NCBI GenBank assembly: GCA_016702415.1
Contig: JADJEA010000002.1
Location: 1 to 55,305 of the forward strand
Direction of reading: 5' to 3'
Length of the DNA stretch: 55,305 bases
From: Nostocoides sp.
Lineage (GTDB): Bacteria; Actinomycetota; Actinomycetes; Actinomycetales; Dermatophilaceae
Shown here: positions 35,158 through 44,761 of the stretch, one piece after another
How the letters are laid out: every line of letters begins with the position of its first letter
Numbering within the stretch: position 1 is the first letter of the stretch
The notes under the pieces: model-generated
The model's database searches: none
What the model was told of the DNA's origin: nothing
The model's input: the letters and a program-made list of their open reading frames with translations, nothing else
Program-made: the position numbers and the translations under genes

Positions 35158-35804
35158 TCAGACGCGCTTGGAGTGGTAGGCCCACATCGCGATCTCCACC
35201 CGGTTGCGGACACCGAGCTTCGTCATCAGTGAGGCGACATGGCTCTTCACCGTGCTGAGGCTGATGAACAGGTCCGTGGCGATCTCGGCGTTCGTGCGAC
35301 CACGAGCAACCAGGACCAGCACCTCCTCCTCCCGCTCGGTGAGCGGGTCGATGGGCTGGGACACCGTCTCAGGCGCGTGCTCGACGAGGGCTGTCAGCAG
35401 CCGCCGGGTGACATTGGGCGCGATGAGCGCGTCCCCCTGCGCGGCCGCATGCACCGCCTGGACCAGCAGCTCGGGTCCGGCGTCCTTGAGCAGGAAGCCC
35501 CGGGCGCCGGCACGCAGCGCCCCCAGGATGTACTCGTCCAGGTCGAAGGTAGTGATGACCACGACCGCCATCGGATCGGCCACGTCCGGGCCCGCGAGCC
35601 GCCGGGTCACCTCGACCCCGTCGAGCCGGGCATGCGAATGTCGACCAGCAGGACGTCCGGTCGCAGCCGACGACACACCTCAAGAGCCTGTATGCCGTCC
35701 GCGGCCTCGCCGATGACGTCGATGCTGGGCTGGGCTCCCAGGATCATCACGAGCCCGGCACGCACGAGGTCCTGGTCGTCGGCCACGACGACACGGATGC
35801 TCAT
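35158..35804 (-). CDS. NarL/FixJ-type response regulator, single frameshift
   Basis: From ATG at 35804: MSIRVVVADDQDLVRAGLVM with the receiver acids, then VLLVDIRMPG with the phosphoacceptor Asp. After about 35635 the next frame gives DGVEVTRRLAGPDVAD, VVVITTFDLDEYILGALRAG and the LuxR HTH LTEREEEVLVLVARGRTNAE, IATDLFISLSTVKSHVASLM. A missing base in GGCTCGACGG restores PGLDGVEVTRRL. It overlaps the sensor kinase gene by four bases (ATGA). The intended protein is about 215 residues. Confidence 0.85.
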
Positions 35805-36940
35805 CGCGGGGCCGCCACGGGGAGCATCGTCTCGACGACCCAGCCGCCCTGCGCCCCGGGGCCAGCCGAGAAGGAGCCACCGAGGAGCTCGGCGCGCTCT
35901 GCCATCCCGGTCAACCCGAACCCGCGGTGGGAGTCCGACCTCCCGGTCGCGAGACCGTCGTCGACGACCCTCAGCAGGACGCGATCCTCCACGCGGCTGA
36001 CGTCGATGCTGATGCGAGTCGCGCGGCGCGCGTGCCGGACGGCATTGGTCAGGGCCTCCTGCGCGATCCGGTAGACCGCGGTGTCCACGGGGGCAGGCAG
36101 TCCGCTGACCGAACCCGTGAGCGACACCTCGACCGCCGGGCTCGCGTCGGGCCGCGCCAGCCTGGGCAGGTCGGCCACCCCGGGGAGGGGTCGGTATGCC
36201 GCTGCGTCGCCTTCCCGCAGCACGCTCACCATCGCCCGCATCTCCTCGAGGGTGCGCTTCGCCTCGGCCTCGATCGTGGCGAGCGCCTGGGGCGCCCGGG
36301 TGGGCTCAACCTGGGCGAGGACACCTCCGGCCTGGGCCTGCACGGCGATGGCCGAGACGTGGTGCGCCACGGTGTCGTGCAGCTCGCGGGCGAGGGCGAG
36401 GCGCTCCTCGTTGCGGATCTCCCGCCGCTGGCGCTGCCAGAGGTCGGCCCGGGAGCGAGAGACCGCAGCGAGGGCGACGAAGAGGAGCACGAAGAGGCTC
36501 CCGCCGACCACCTCCGCGAGGGCAGCGGAGGCGGCATACATGCCCAGCGCTACGACCGCAGCGACAAACACCAGCCCCACGGCGATCTCGCGACCCGACC
36601 CCCAGCGGACGAGGGCGAAGAGCAGGATGAGGATGACCATCATCGAGGACGGCCCGAGGTCGGGGCTGCCCGTGGCCAGCGCCAGGCCCGAGAGCACCCC
36701 GGCGACACCGAAGCCGAGAAGGCAGGTGGCCAGCGGGTGGCTGCGGCGCCAGAGGAGCGCCGGCATCACGGCCATGGCCACCAGGGTGACGACCGGGCAC
36801 CACGCCAGGTCCGGGCGGGCCACACCCTCGATGAGCGCAGCCCCCTCGAAGCCGGCTACGAGCACCCAGTCGCTGCGGCCCACGGGCGGAGGCTCCGCAG
36901 CCCGTGGCTCGCGCCACAACGCTCGCCAGAGGGCTGTCAT
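35801..36940 (-). CDS. Sensor histidine kinase (HisKA_3 type)
   Basis: A 379-residue NarL-partner kinase. The N-terminal half has six membrane segments (for example VVTLVAMAVMPALLWRR and MMVILILLFALVRWGSG). The phosphoacceptor motif RLALARELHDTVAHHVSAIA is near residue 190, and the HATPase region has EALTNAVRHARRATRISIDV, LLRVVDDG and GFGLTGMAERAELLGG. No large sensor domain outside the membrane is present, so it probably senses an envelope or membrane signal. It overlaps both the DUF6326 gene upstream and the regulator downstream by four bases, so the three are one operon. Confidence 0.9.
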   Translation of the reverse strand: MTALWRALWREPRAAEPPPVGRSDWVLVAGFEGAALIEGVARPDLAWCPVVTLVAMAVMPALLWRRSHPLATCLLGFGVAGVLSGLALATGSPDLGPSSMMVILILLFALVRWGSGREIAVGLVFVAAVVALGMYAASAALAEVVGGSLFVLLFVALAAVSRSRADLWQRQRREIRNEERLALARELHDTVAHHVSAIAVQAQAGGVLAQVEPTRAPQALATIEAEAKRTLEEMRAMVSVLREGDAAAYRPLPGVADLPRLARPDASPAVEVSLTGSVSGLPAPVDTAVYRIAQEALTNAVRHARRATRISIDVSRVEDRVLLRVVDDGLATGRSDSHRGFGLTGMAERAELLGGSFSAGPGAQGGWVVETMLPVAAPR

Positions 36941-37392
36941 CCTCTCAGGCTAGGGTTCCCCGACGGGCGGGTCCACGTCCAGGCCGAGCGCAGGATGAAC
37001 CCGAGGACGACCAGCTCGAGGGCGAACCCGAGCCCGTAGTAGACGCTCCACTCTCCGCCAGCGAGGTTGAAGGCCATCCAGGGGATGAGCAGAGCGGCGA
37101 TGACGAGGTTGGTCATCCGGTTGGCGCGCGGCGGCAAGGTCGTCGAGAGCAGGATCATCATCGTGGGCACGGCGGAGGCGGCGAGCGCGCTGACCGAGAA
37201 GGTCTGGGTGATGTCGAAGGTGAAGACCCTGCCGTCGAGGATGTCCGCGACGGCGCCCGGCTTGTAGAGGCCGAGGACGTCGACATAGATGTAGAGGCAC
37301 ATGAAGCTGGTCCAGGCTGCGGCGAGCTTCAGCTGTTGAGGGACGAGCGCCTGGGCTCGCGCGGTGGGCGCTGCCGTGGTGACGGTGGTCAT
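36937..37392 (-). CDS. DUF6326-type small membrane protein
   Basis: A 151-residue protein with four helices: AAAWTSFMCLYIYVDVLGLY, SVSALAASAVPTMMILLSTT, MTNLVIAALLIPWMAFNLAG and GLGFALELVVLGFILRSAWT. It starts at ATG 37392 and overlaps the kinase start in ATGA. This family often stands next to NarL-type kinase pairs in actinobacteria and may be the membrane partner or sensor of the system. The role is inferred from position. The 278-base gap upstream contains two hairpins. Confidence 0.75.
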   Translation of the reverse strand: MTTVTTAAPTARAQALVPQQLKLAAAWTSFMCLYIYVDVLGLYKPGAVADILDGRVFTFDITQTFSVSALAASAVPTMMILLSTTLPPRANRMTNLVIAALLIPWMAFNLAGGEWSVYYGLGFALELVVLGFILRSAWTWTRPSGNPSLRG

Positions 37393-37570
37393 GGTGGTGA
37401 GTCCTTCGGGGAGAGTCGAGTGTCTGACCCCTCCACCATCGCCCGCCGGCGTCTGCCGGTCATCAGTCTCCAGGCCTGGCCTGACCTGGCCGAAAGAACG
37501 ACTCACGGAAGGTCGTCGTCCCGTATGCCGTGTCCGGCACCGTGTGCCCTTCCCCGCGATCGCGGTGAAA

Positions 37571-37602
37571 GCTCACGCACGGGGATAATCAGGTGCGTGA
37601 GC
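37571..37602. promoter_or_regulatory. 10-bp inverted repeat, possible operator
   Basis: GCTCACGCAC (37571-37580) and GTGCGTGAGC (37593-37602) with a 12-base AT-richer loop containing TGATTAT on the minus strand. It sits 180-210 bases upstream of the DUF6326-kinase-regulator operon. It could be an operator or part of a terminator cluster. Confidence 0.45.
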
Positions 37603-37611
37603 TGGGTGCGG

Positions 37612-37635
37612 CGCGTGGGAGGGCTCTCCCACGCG
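37612..37635 (-). terminator. Hairpin terminator after the second response-regulator operon
   Basis: CGCGTGGGAG (37612-37621) and CTCCCACGCG (37626-37635) form a perfect 10-bp stem with loop GGCT, 36 bases beyond the regulator stop on the minus strand. Confidence 0.8.
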
Positions 37636-37670
37636 GAGGCACCTGTCCGTGACGTGAGCGAGGTCGCGCA

Positions 37671-38411
37671 TCATCCCCGCCGGTTCCGTGGGCGGTGGAT
37701 CACGAGGCACCGTCCGGGGCGGCTCGGCCGCGCAGCCGGACCGACGAGGCCCGCCTCGTAGGCGAAGATCACCGCCTGAACCCGGTCGCGCAGGTCCAGC
37801 TTGGTGAGGATGCGACCGACGTGGGTCTTCACCGTCGTCTCCGACACGTAGAGCGTTCCGGCGATCTCGGCGTTCGTCTGCCCGCGGGCGACGAGCCGCA
37901 GCACCTCGTTCTCGCGCGGCGTGAGGGCACCCAGCCGCCGCATCGCTTCGGGATCAGCCGTGGCTCCGCACGACTGCGCGAGGTATGACTCGATGAGCCG
38001 CCGGGTCACGACCGGCGCGAGCAGCGACTCCCCAGCAGTCACAGCCCGAATGCCGTCGACCAGCAGCTCGGGCCGCACGTCCTTCAGGAGGAACCCGCTG
38101 GCCCCCGCGCGCAGGGCCTCGACGACGTACTCGTCCATGTCGAAGGTCGTCAGCATGAGCACGCGGGTCCGGCAACCCGGGTCGGCGAGGATGCGCCGCG
38201 TTGCCTCGATGCCGTCCACGCCCGGCATCCGCACGTCCATGAGCACGACGTCGGGGCGCGTCGACGCGACCAGGCCCACGGCAGTCGCTCCGTCCTCCGC
38301 CTCACCCACGACATCGACGTCCGGCTCGGTCTCCAGGATCATCCGCAGACCGCGGCGCACGAGGGCGTGGTCGTCGGCGATGAGGACCGCGAGCCGGCCG
38401 GCGTCGGTCAT
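37671..38411 (-). CDS. NarL/FixJ-type response regulator
   Basis: A 246-residue regulator: AVLIADDHALVRRGLRMILE, phosphoacceptor in VVLMDVRMPGVDGIEATRRI, TTFDMDEYVVEALRAGASGF and a LuxR HTH LTPRENEVLRLVARGQTNAE then IAGTLYVSETTVKTHVGRIL. The C-terminal 25 residues, rich in Arg and Pro, are longer than usual. ATG at 38411 overlaps the stop of the sensor kinase (ATGA). Intact. Target genes are not evident; the membrane protein at 39.8 kb diverges from this operon. Confidence 0.9.
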   Translation of the reverse strand: MTDAGRLAVLIADDHALVRRGLRMILETEPDVDVVGEAEDGATAVGLVASTRPDVVLMDVRMPGVDGIEATRRILADPGCRTRVLMLTTFDMDEYVVEALRAGASGFLLKDVRPELLVDGIRAVTAGESLLAPVVTRRLIESYLAQSCGATADPEAMRRLGALTPRENEVLRLVARGQTNAEIAGTLYVSETTVKTHVGRILTKLDLRDRVQAVIFAYEAGLVGPAARPSRPGRCLVIHRPRNRRG

Positions 38412-39582
38412 GTCGTCGCAGCCGTTGGAAGCACCGCGACGAGCTCGAACCCGCCGTCGGGGCGTGGCCCGGCCCGCAATGACCCGCCGTAGACCGCGAT
38501 GCGCTCCCGCATGCCGACGAGACCATTCCGCCGACGGCATCGGCACCGACATCGGCCCCAGAGGCGGCCGCAGGCCTGCGTGCGCCCCGACCGTCGTCGA
38601 CCACCTCGAGCCGCACGGCATCCGGGTCATAGGCGATCAGCATCGCGGCGTGGCTGGCACCACGTGCGTGCCGGAGTGCGTTGGTCAGCCCCTCCTGCAA
38701 CAGCCGGTATGCCGTGAGGTCGACCCCGCCGGGCAGCTCACGCGGGTCGCCGGTCACGGTGACCGACACGGGCAGCCCGGACGAGCGGAACTGCTCGGCC
38801 AGCCGGTCGACCTGCCCCAGGCCCGGCCACGGCTCCAGGCTGGGCGCGGCGCCGTCAGCCTCCCGCAGCACCCCCACGAGCCGGCGCATCTCGGCCATCG
38901 CCTCGCGCCCCACGCCCTCGACCGTCTCGAGGGCCTCGCGCTCAACCACCTGGTCCTCGCGCAGCCGCCGTCGCACCCCTGCCGCCTGCACAGTCATCAC
39001 CGACACGCTGTGCCCGACGACGTCGTGCAGCTCACGGGCGATGCGGTTGCGCTCCTCGGCGACTGCACGGGACGCCTGCTGCTCATGCGTCGCGACTCGC
39101 TGCTCGCGGTAGAGGAGGGTCACCCGCACCAGCGCTCCGGAGAGCCACGCGATAATCGACGGCGACATCCACACGGCCGTCTCCAGACGCTCGGCGGTGG
39201 AAGCGACCTCGTTGAGCGGGTCGAACGACATCCAGCCGAGCCAGAACGCGGACGCCAGCGGGAGGGCGAGCCACGACCGCCGCGGAGCGGCGCAGCGGCC
39301 AGCCGAGTAGGTGGCGACCGCCGGAGCGAGCGCGACTCCGTAGCCCTCTGGCGAGCCGAAGAGGGCGAACTCGACAAGATAGACCGACGTCATGACCGCC
39401 AGCACCGCGAGCGGCTGGTGGCGACGCCAGAGCAGCAGGGTCGCGGCGACCGCGTAGAGCAGACTCTGGGCCCACGCCGGGCCCTGCTGGTGGGTTGCGC
39501 CCACGCCCGCCCACGCCTCGAGCTGCCCCAGCACGCCGATGAGCACCGCGACAGCGATGTCGAAGGCGCGGGAGCGGCTCAC
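38408..39582 (-). CDS. Sensor histidine kinase (HisKA_3 type), frameshift near the C-terminus
   Basis: GTG at 39582 gives VSRSRAFDIAVAVLIGVLGQ, with about five membrane segments in the first 150 residues. The H box is RIARELHDVVGHSVSVMTVQ. After GLTNALRHARGASHAAM and VRLEVVDDGRGA the frame runs out near 38520. The last part, GLVGMRERIAVYGGSLRAGP then DGGFELVAVLP, continues in the next frame and ends at TGA overlapping the regulator ATG. One indel in the ATP-binding domain explains this. It pairs with the regulator downstream and resembles DesK/LiaS-type membrane kinases. Confidence 0.8.
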
Positions 39583-39754
39583 GCGACCAACGCTACGTCC
39601 GAGGGCGCGTCGTACGCGTCCTACCGCAGGAGGATGCCGAGATCCGCCTGCGGTCCACCGACACCGACTCGCACGGTGACGACCGCGCCCACCCTCCGCT
39701 CCTAGCGTCGACCCAGTCAGCCCGACCGGGCCAACGCACGAGGGAGGACTGCTC

Positions 39755-40423
39755 ATGGAGATCTCGACGACGAACGCCCGGCGGCTCAGCGTGTTCGCCT
39801 GGGGGATGGCGTTGTTCGCCACGGTCGCGGGCCAGCTGCACGCGCTGTCGCGCATCAACAGCCACCCCGGCGACCTAGAGGAGGGCGTCACCAGCGTATG
39901 GGCCGTGCCCGCGATGAATGCTGTGCGCCCCCTCCTGGACTGGGGTGACCCCTACTTCGTCTACTGGACGTACGGCAAGATCTGGCTGCCGGTGTTCCTC
40001 ACGCTGACCGTCGCAGCGTGGGTCGTTTACCGGCGGCGAGGGCCGCTCGGCGCCGAGCGACTGGCCTGGCGCATTCTGCTCGCCGCCTATGCCGTGGCCA
40101 CCGTCTCGGTGGCGGGCGACTACTACACGCCGTGGACGGAGGTCTTCTTCGCCATCGGGCTCGTGCCCATGCTCGTCATCGGACTGGTCGGGGTGTGGCT
40201 GGGAATCCTCATGCTCCGCCACGGATTCCGGCCGAGGGTCACGCCGTGGGCGCTGATCCTGTTCCTCCCCGGCCTCTTCGCCATCACGACGGTCACGTCG
40301 ATGGGCAGCGTCATCCTGCCGTCGCTATGGGCCTGGGCCTACGCGCTGCACGTCAGTGTGCGAACCCACACCGTCGAGCAGTCGGCACTCACGGCGGAGG
40401 CGACGGTGACACGTCCGGTCTGA
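39755..40423 (+). CDS. Membrane protein of unknown function
   Basis: A 222-residue protein with six hydrophobic segments: VFAWGMALFATVAGQLHALS, VPAMNAVRPLLDWGDPYFVY, IWLPVFLTLTVAAWVVYRR, AWRILLAAYAVATVSVAGDY, LVPMLVIGLVGVWLGILML and LILFLPGLFAITTVTSMGSV. I do not recognise the family. ATG at 39755 has GGGAGGA nine bases before it, so the start is good. It diverges from the second two-component operon with 172 bases between, and could be its target (inference). Confidence 0.75.
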   Translation: MEISTTNARRLSVFAWGMALFATVAGQLHALSRINSHPGDLEEGVTSVWAVPAMNAVRPLLDWGDPYFVYWTYGKIWLPVFLTLTVAAWVVYRRRGPLGAERLAWRILLAAYAVATVSVAGDYYTPWTEVFFAIGLVPMLVIGLVGVWLGILMLRHGFRPRVTPWALILFLPGLFAITTVTSMGSVILPSLWAWAYALHVSVRTHTVEQSALTAEATVTRPV

Positions 40424-40915
40424 TCTGCACGCACGAGGAACTCCGCGGGCAGACCCGTGCCGAGCGTCCCGCCGGCCCCGCCCGGAGAGCCGGCCCCGCC
40501 CAGGGAGCCGAATCCCCCCAGTGACCGGGTGCTCGCGGTGCGCGCCGCTGTGCGCGGCTGGATCTCCGCCCTCGTCGGGCTGGGCGGCACCAACAACCTG
40601 CTCTGGCAGCCCGAAACAACGAGCACAGTGCTCGACCTGCGCCTCGTGATGAGTGCAACGAGGAGAGCGCACGCCACACCGGTGATGAGGAGATACGTGC
40701 CGTCCTCAGCCACCAGGTCTGCTGCAGCAGAGGCTTGTGCGTCTGTGACATGGGTGCGCGCGGCGCCGCCTGGGCGACCGCTCACCAGGTGGGTCACGGC
40801 GGCCAGTGCCCACATGACGACCCCCATGCCGGTCGGGTACTCCACGGCGCCATAGGAGTCGAGGAGCGGCTGGAAGGGGAGGCGACCTGAGTCTCGCGCT
40901 GAGTCATCGGGCATG
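40339..40915 (-). CDS. Small two-helix membrane protein, boundaries uncertain
   Basis: ATG at 40915 begins MPDDSARDSGRLPFQPLLDS and continues with helix MGVVMWALAAVTHLVSG and helix YLLITGVACALLVALITRRR. Beyond residue about 110 the frame is Gly/Pro-rich (SLGGFGSLGGAGSPGGAG) and overlaps the end of the gene on the other strand. Only the first third looks coding. An indel may hide the true stop. Unknown function. Confidence 0.3.
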
Positions 40916-40969
40916 GTGCACCTGGGGCGGGATGGCGGGGCATGGCCATCGTTGGGAACCGCGGACGCG

Positions 40970-42499
40970 TCACGAACCCGGCATCGCTGGGCCGAGCGCC
41001 GCGCGGGCCACGGCGTCATCGACCTGCTCGCCCCCGCGTCGGGCGAAGTAGCGCTGGGCGAAGGTCAACCGAGAGACGACCATGAGCACCAGGCCCACGA
41101 CGAAGATGAAGACCGCCATCGCCAGCGGTGCCCCCACCCCGAGAATGTCCGCCTCGGTGTAGGAAGCTGCCGGGTCGGAGTACTCGAGGACCGCGGCCAC
41201 CAGCAGCACGAAGAGCACGATCGCACCGACGACTGGGGCCAGGCCGACGAGGACGAAGGCCTTGACAGATCGCCGCAGCTCGCGCCTCCAGTAGAGGGCG
41301 CACGCGAGGCCGGTCAGACCGTAGTAGAAGGCCACGACGATGGACAGGGCGGACAGCGAGTCGAAGAGGAAGTTCTGGGAGATCAGCGAGCCCACGACGT
41401 ACCACACGATTGCGGCCGCACCGATCACCCAGGTGCCGAAGGCAGGGGTGCCGTATGCCGGGTGGACCTCACGGAACTTGTTCGGGAAGGCGCCCGCCAC
41501 GGCCATCGACAGCGAGCCCCGGGAGGCAGGGATGATCGTGGTCTGGGTGGACGCCAGCCCAGAGATGATGATCGAGACGAGCAGGATCCAGCCGAACGGG
41601 CCCAGCACCAGGTCGCCGACGACGCCGAAGAGCGCCTCATCGTCGTCGTACTCCTCGAGGCTGGTGAGGCTCATGACGCCAAGGATGGCGACGGCCGAGC
41701 CGAGATAGACGAAGAGCAGGATGATGGTCGAGACGACCCCGGCCCGTCCCGGGGCGTCGAGGGTGTCCTCCGACTCCTCGTTGAGGTTCACTGCCGACTC
41801 CCAGCCCCAGTAGCAGAACACCCCGAGCAGCATCCCGCTGATGAGCGCGCTGGCTGGCAGGCCGACGGGGCTGAACCAGGACCAGCTAAAGCTGTTCCCC
41901 TCCTCGCTGGCCCGCCCCGTGGCCATCTGCAAGAGCGCGACGACGACGAAGATGACCAGCGCGCCGACCTGCACTCCCACCATGATCCGCTGGAAGTGCG
42001 CCGACATCTCCGTCCCACGCACCGACAGCCAGGTCAGCGCCAGGATCAGCAGACACGCAAAGGCCACGACTACGACGCGGGACTCAGCCCAGGAGTCAAG
42101 TCCGACGAGCACCAGGGTGTACTTGGCGGCGACATCGGCCTGCGCGCCGATGACGAGGACACCCGTGGAGAAGATCGCCCAGCCGCCCATCCAGCCCAGC
42201 CAGGGGCCCATGGCTCGGGTGACCCAGGAGAAGGTCGTCCCGCAGTCGGGATCCGCCCGGTTCATGTAGTAGAACGCGCCGGCGATGAACAGCATGGGGA
42301 TGAAGCTGACGATCAGGACCGCCGGCGCCTGGGTCCCGGCGATGATCGCGATCGAGCCGAGAACCGCGGCAATGGTGTATGCCGGTGCCGTCGAGTCCAC
42401 CCCGATGGCGACCCCGTCCCAGAACCCGACAGCGCCCTTGGTCAGGCCCTTGCTCTCCCGCTCCGCGGCCTGCGATGCCGGCGCCTGCTGCTGGTCCAT
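40970..42499 (-). CDS. APC-superfamily amino acid transporter
   Basis: A 509-residue inner-membrane transporter with twelve helices: GLTKGAVGFWDGVAIGVDST begins the first, MLLGVFCYWGWESAVNLNEE is the helix-6 region, and STQTTIIPASRGSLSMAVAG lies before helix 9. The TTFSWVTRAMGPWLGWMGGW loop is typical of amino acid/amine permeases. The charged EEYDDDEALFG loop is a little unusual. ATG at 42499 has AAGGAG eight bases upstream. Substrate unknown. It is transcribed alone, ahead of the oligopeptidase gene but with 125 bases between. Intact. Confidence 0.9.
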   Translation of the reverse strand: MDQQQAPASQAAERESKGLTKGAVGFWDGVAIGVDSTAPAYTIAAVLGSIAIIAGTQAPAVLIVSFIPMLFIAGAFYYMNRADPDCGTTFSWVTRAMGPWLGWMGGWAIFSTGVLVIGAQADVAAKYTLVLVGLDSWAESRVVVVAFACLLILALTWLSVRGTEMSAHFQRIMVGVQVGALVIFVVVALLQMATGRASEEGNSFSWSWFSPVGLPASALISGMLLGVFCYWGWESAVNLNEESEDTLDAPGRAGVVSTIILLFVYLGSAVAILGVMSLTSLEEYDDDEALFGVVGDLVLGPFGWILLVSIIISGLASTQTTIIPASRGSLSMAVAGAFPNKFREVHPAYGTPAFGTWVIGAAAIVWYVVGSLISQNFLFDSLSALSIVVAFYYGLTGLACALYWRRELRRSVKAFVLVGLAPVVGAIVLFVLLVAAVLEYSDPAASYTEADILGVGAPLAMAVFIFVVGLVLMVVSRLTFAQRYFARRGGEQVDDAVARAALGPAMPGS

Positions 42500-42623
42500 G
42501 TCGTGAGCTCCTTGCGCTGTTTGCCTGGGGAAACGGCAGGTTCGTGCCATCGTGCCCTAGGTGCATTGCGTTGGCTAGGTGCCCAACATGGCGCGCCGAC
42601 AGCCCCCCGATGTGAGGGCGAGC

Positions 42624-44652
42624 TCAGCCTGCCCGCAGCTCCGCGAGAACCACCGCCATGATCTCGGCCTCGTAGTCGGCGTGCGCCCACCGCCCGGCTG
42701 GACCGGCATGGGCACCGGCACCGGTCTCGACCCGGAAGAGGACATCGGCCTCCGGGCGCAGGTCGCGCAGCCGGGCGACCCACTTGGCCGGCTCGTGGAC
42801 GAGCACCCGCGGGTCGTGCACCGCACCGGTGACGACCAGTCGAGGCCAGGCACCCGTCGGCTCGTTCTCGTAAGGCGTGTAGGCCCGCATCCAGGCGTAG
42901 TCCTCAGGCCTGCTCGGGTCGCCCCACTCCTCCCACTCCGCCACCGTCAGCGGGATCGTGTCATCCAGCATGGAGGTGATGCAGTCGACGAAGGGCACCT
43001 CGGCGACGACGATCCGCCACAGGTCCGGGCGGGCGTTGAAGACCGCCCCCTGAAGCAGCCCGCCGGCCGACAGCCCGCGCGTCGCGATCCGGTCGCGATC
43101 GACCAGCCCGGCCGCGGCGAGCCCTTCGGCGACGTCGACGAGGTCGGTGAAGGTGTGCTTCTTGGCGGCCAGATGCCCCTCCTCCCACCAGCGCCGCCCG
43201 CCCTCACCGCCGCCCCCTGATGTGCGGCTGCGCGTGAGACCACGCCGCGGTCGAGCCACTCCGGGGATGACCGGGTCCCACGCGGGCCAGTCACAGGACT
43301 CGTGAGCGCCGTACGCCCAGGACCGCCGGGGCCGACCCGTCAAGGCGAGTGCCGCCGGCATACGCAAGAGTCACCGGGATCTGGAGTCCATCCCGGGCTG
43401 CGACCCAGCGCAGCTCGCAGTGGTATGCGGTGGCGTCGTGGCCGGGGGCCTGGGTGCGGTGGACGACGCGGGCGGGCTCCCCGTCGAAGGGGTGGAGCTC
43501 CCAGACGGTCGGCTCGATCAGGGAGGACCGACCGACGATGACCCCTCGGGCTTCTGGGTCGAGGTTGGGGCCGAGCTCCAGCACCTGCTGCGAGCTCAGA
43601 ACCATTGCCGCAGAGGAGAAGTCGTCACCGGCAAAGACCTCTATCCGCGGGCGGGCCTCATGCCGCGTGCCGACCACGACATGGGAGTCGAAGGCGTCGA
43701 CCGTGTCGAGTCGGTGGTCCGCCCGGCCCGGCAGCAGCTCTCCCACGTCGGCTCACCGCTCTCCCAGTCCTTAACGGCGCACCCCACCAGCGAGAACTCG
43801 GGGTGTCGCTCGTTGGTCACGAGCAGCCAGCGGCCACCGTCCTGCCCGCGCAGGTGCTCGACGGTCTCCTCCCGCCCGTGGACCCTGGGGCGGATCGGCG
43901 CCGGCGGGGCCTCGGGAACCCCGGCCGGGACGCTACTCCTGCACGGTCGCGCGGGAGGCGGCGGCGATGATGACGAAGTCGCCCGACCGGGTGCGGCGCA
44001 CCGTCAGCTCGAAGCGTCGGTCCTCCTCCTGCAGCACGAGCCGGTCCGGGGTCTGACCCACCCGGTGGCGCCACACCTGGTACGGCCGGTAGGTCTGGTC
44101 GTGCACGGTGTAGAAGAAGGAGCCCCCATCCGCGGCGAAGGCCCCGCCGTAGTAGGTGCGCTCGATCACGTCGGGCAGGTCCCGACCGGTGCGCAGTTCG
44201 CGGAAGCGCAGTTCGTAGACCTCGTCCCCGGTGCGATCCACGGAGTACGCCAGGAAGTGCCCGTCGTCGCTCACCTCGAGCACCCCGACCTCGGCGTAGT
44301 CACCGTCCTCCACCTGGAGGACGGTCTCCGGCGGGCAGCCGGGACGCCAGCGGACGTAGTGGGGGTACTGCGCGCCCTCGTCGTAGCGACGTTGGTAGGT
44401 CCAGCCACCCTGGCTCCAGGGGCAGCCGTCCTCCCGCGCGGGCAGGCGTCGGCGCAGCGACCGGCCGATCTCCGCCCGCAGGCCCGCGAGAGGAGCGGTC
44501 GCGACGTCGTATGCCGCCCGCTCGGCACTCAGGTAAGCCACCAGGTCGGGGTCCTCGTGATCGCGCATCCAGTGCCACAGGTCCTCCACCGACTCACCGT
44601 GCAGCGTGCGGACGAAGGGCCGTTTTGGCGCCCGGGGCGATGCAGCACTCAC
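42624..44652 (-). pseudogene. Oligopeptidase B-like S9 peptidase, frameshifted
   Basis: GTG at 44652. The N-terminal propeller part reads GESVEDLWHWMRDHEDPDLV and RRYDEGAQYPHYVRWRPGCP, then breaks near 43930. Middle pieces are GGRWLLVTNERHPEFSLVGC and IEVFAGDDFSSAAMVLSSQQ. The catalytic domain reads KKHTFTDLVDVAEGLAAAGL, then the nucleophile GLSAGGLLQGAVFN, Asp region GAVHDPRVLVHEPAKWVARL and His in GAGAHAGPAGR. S9A enzymes cut short basic peptides in the cytoplasm. At least three frame changes (about 43930, 43760, 43300) split it. It diverges from the peptide importer genes, which fits peptide use. Confidence 0.65.
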
Positions 44653-44683
44653 CCCGGGGACACTAGCGCCCACGCCTGGACCG

Positions 44684-44707
44684 GGTACCGGTACGGGTAG
44701 GGGTACT
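44684..44707. repeat. Hexamer tandem repeat in the divergent control region
   Basis: GGTACC, GGTACG, GGTAGG, GGTACT: four 6-bp units in a row. ACTAGCGC occurs at 44662-44669 and at 44705-44712 around it. The 109-base gap separates the oligopeptidase start (44652) and the binding-protein start (44762), so this is where a shared regulator could bind. Confidence 0.7.
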
Positions 44708-44761
44708 AGCGCAGTAGCAGCCCCAGCGGCATACTCGCCCCCAAGACAGGAGGGCTCTGAC

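Noticed and set aside
40913..42661. Long plus-strand frame rich in Asp, Glu, Arg and Gly
   Set aside because: Shadow of the APC transporter gene; the translated sequence is low-complexity and lacks motifs.
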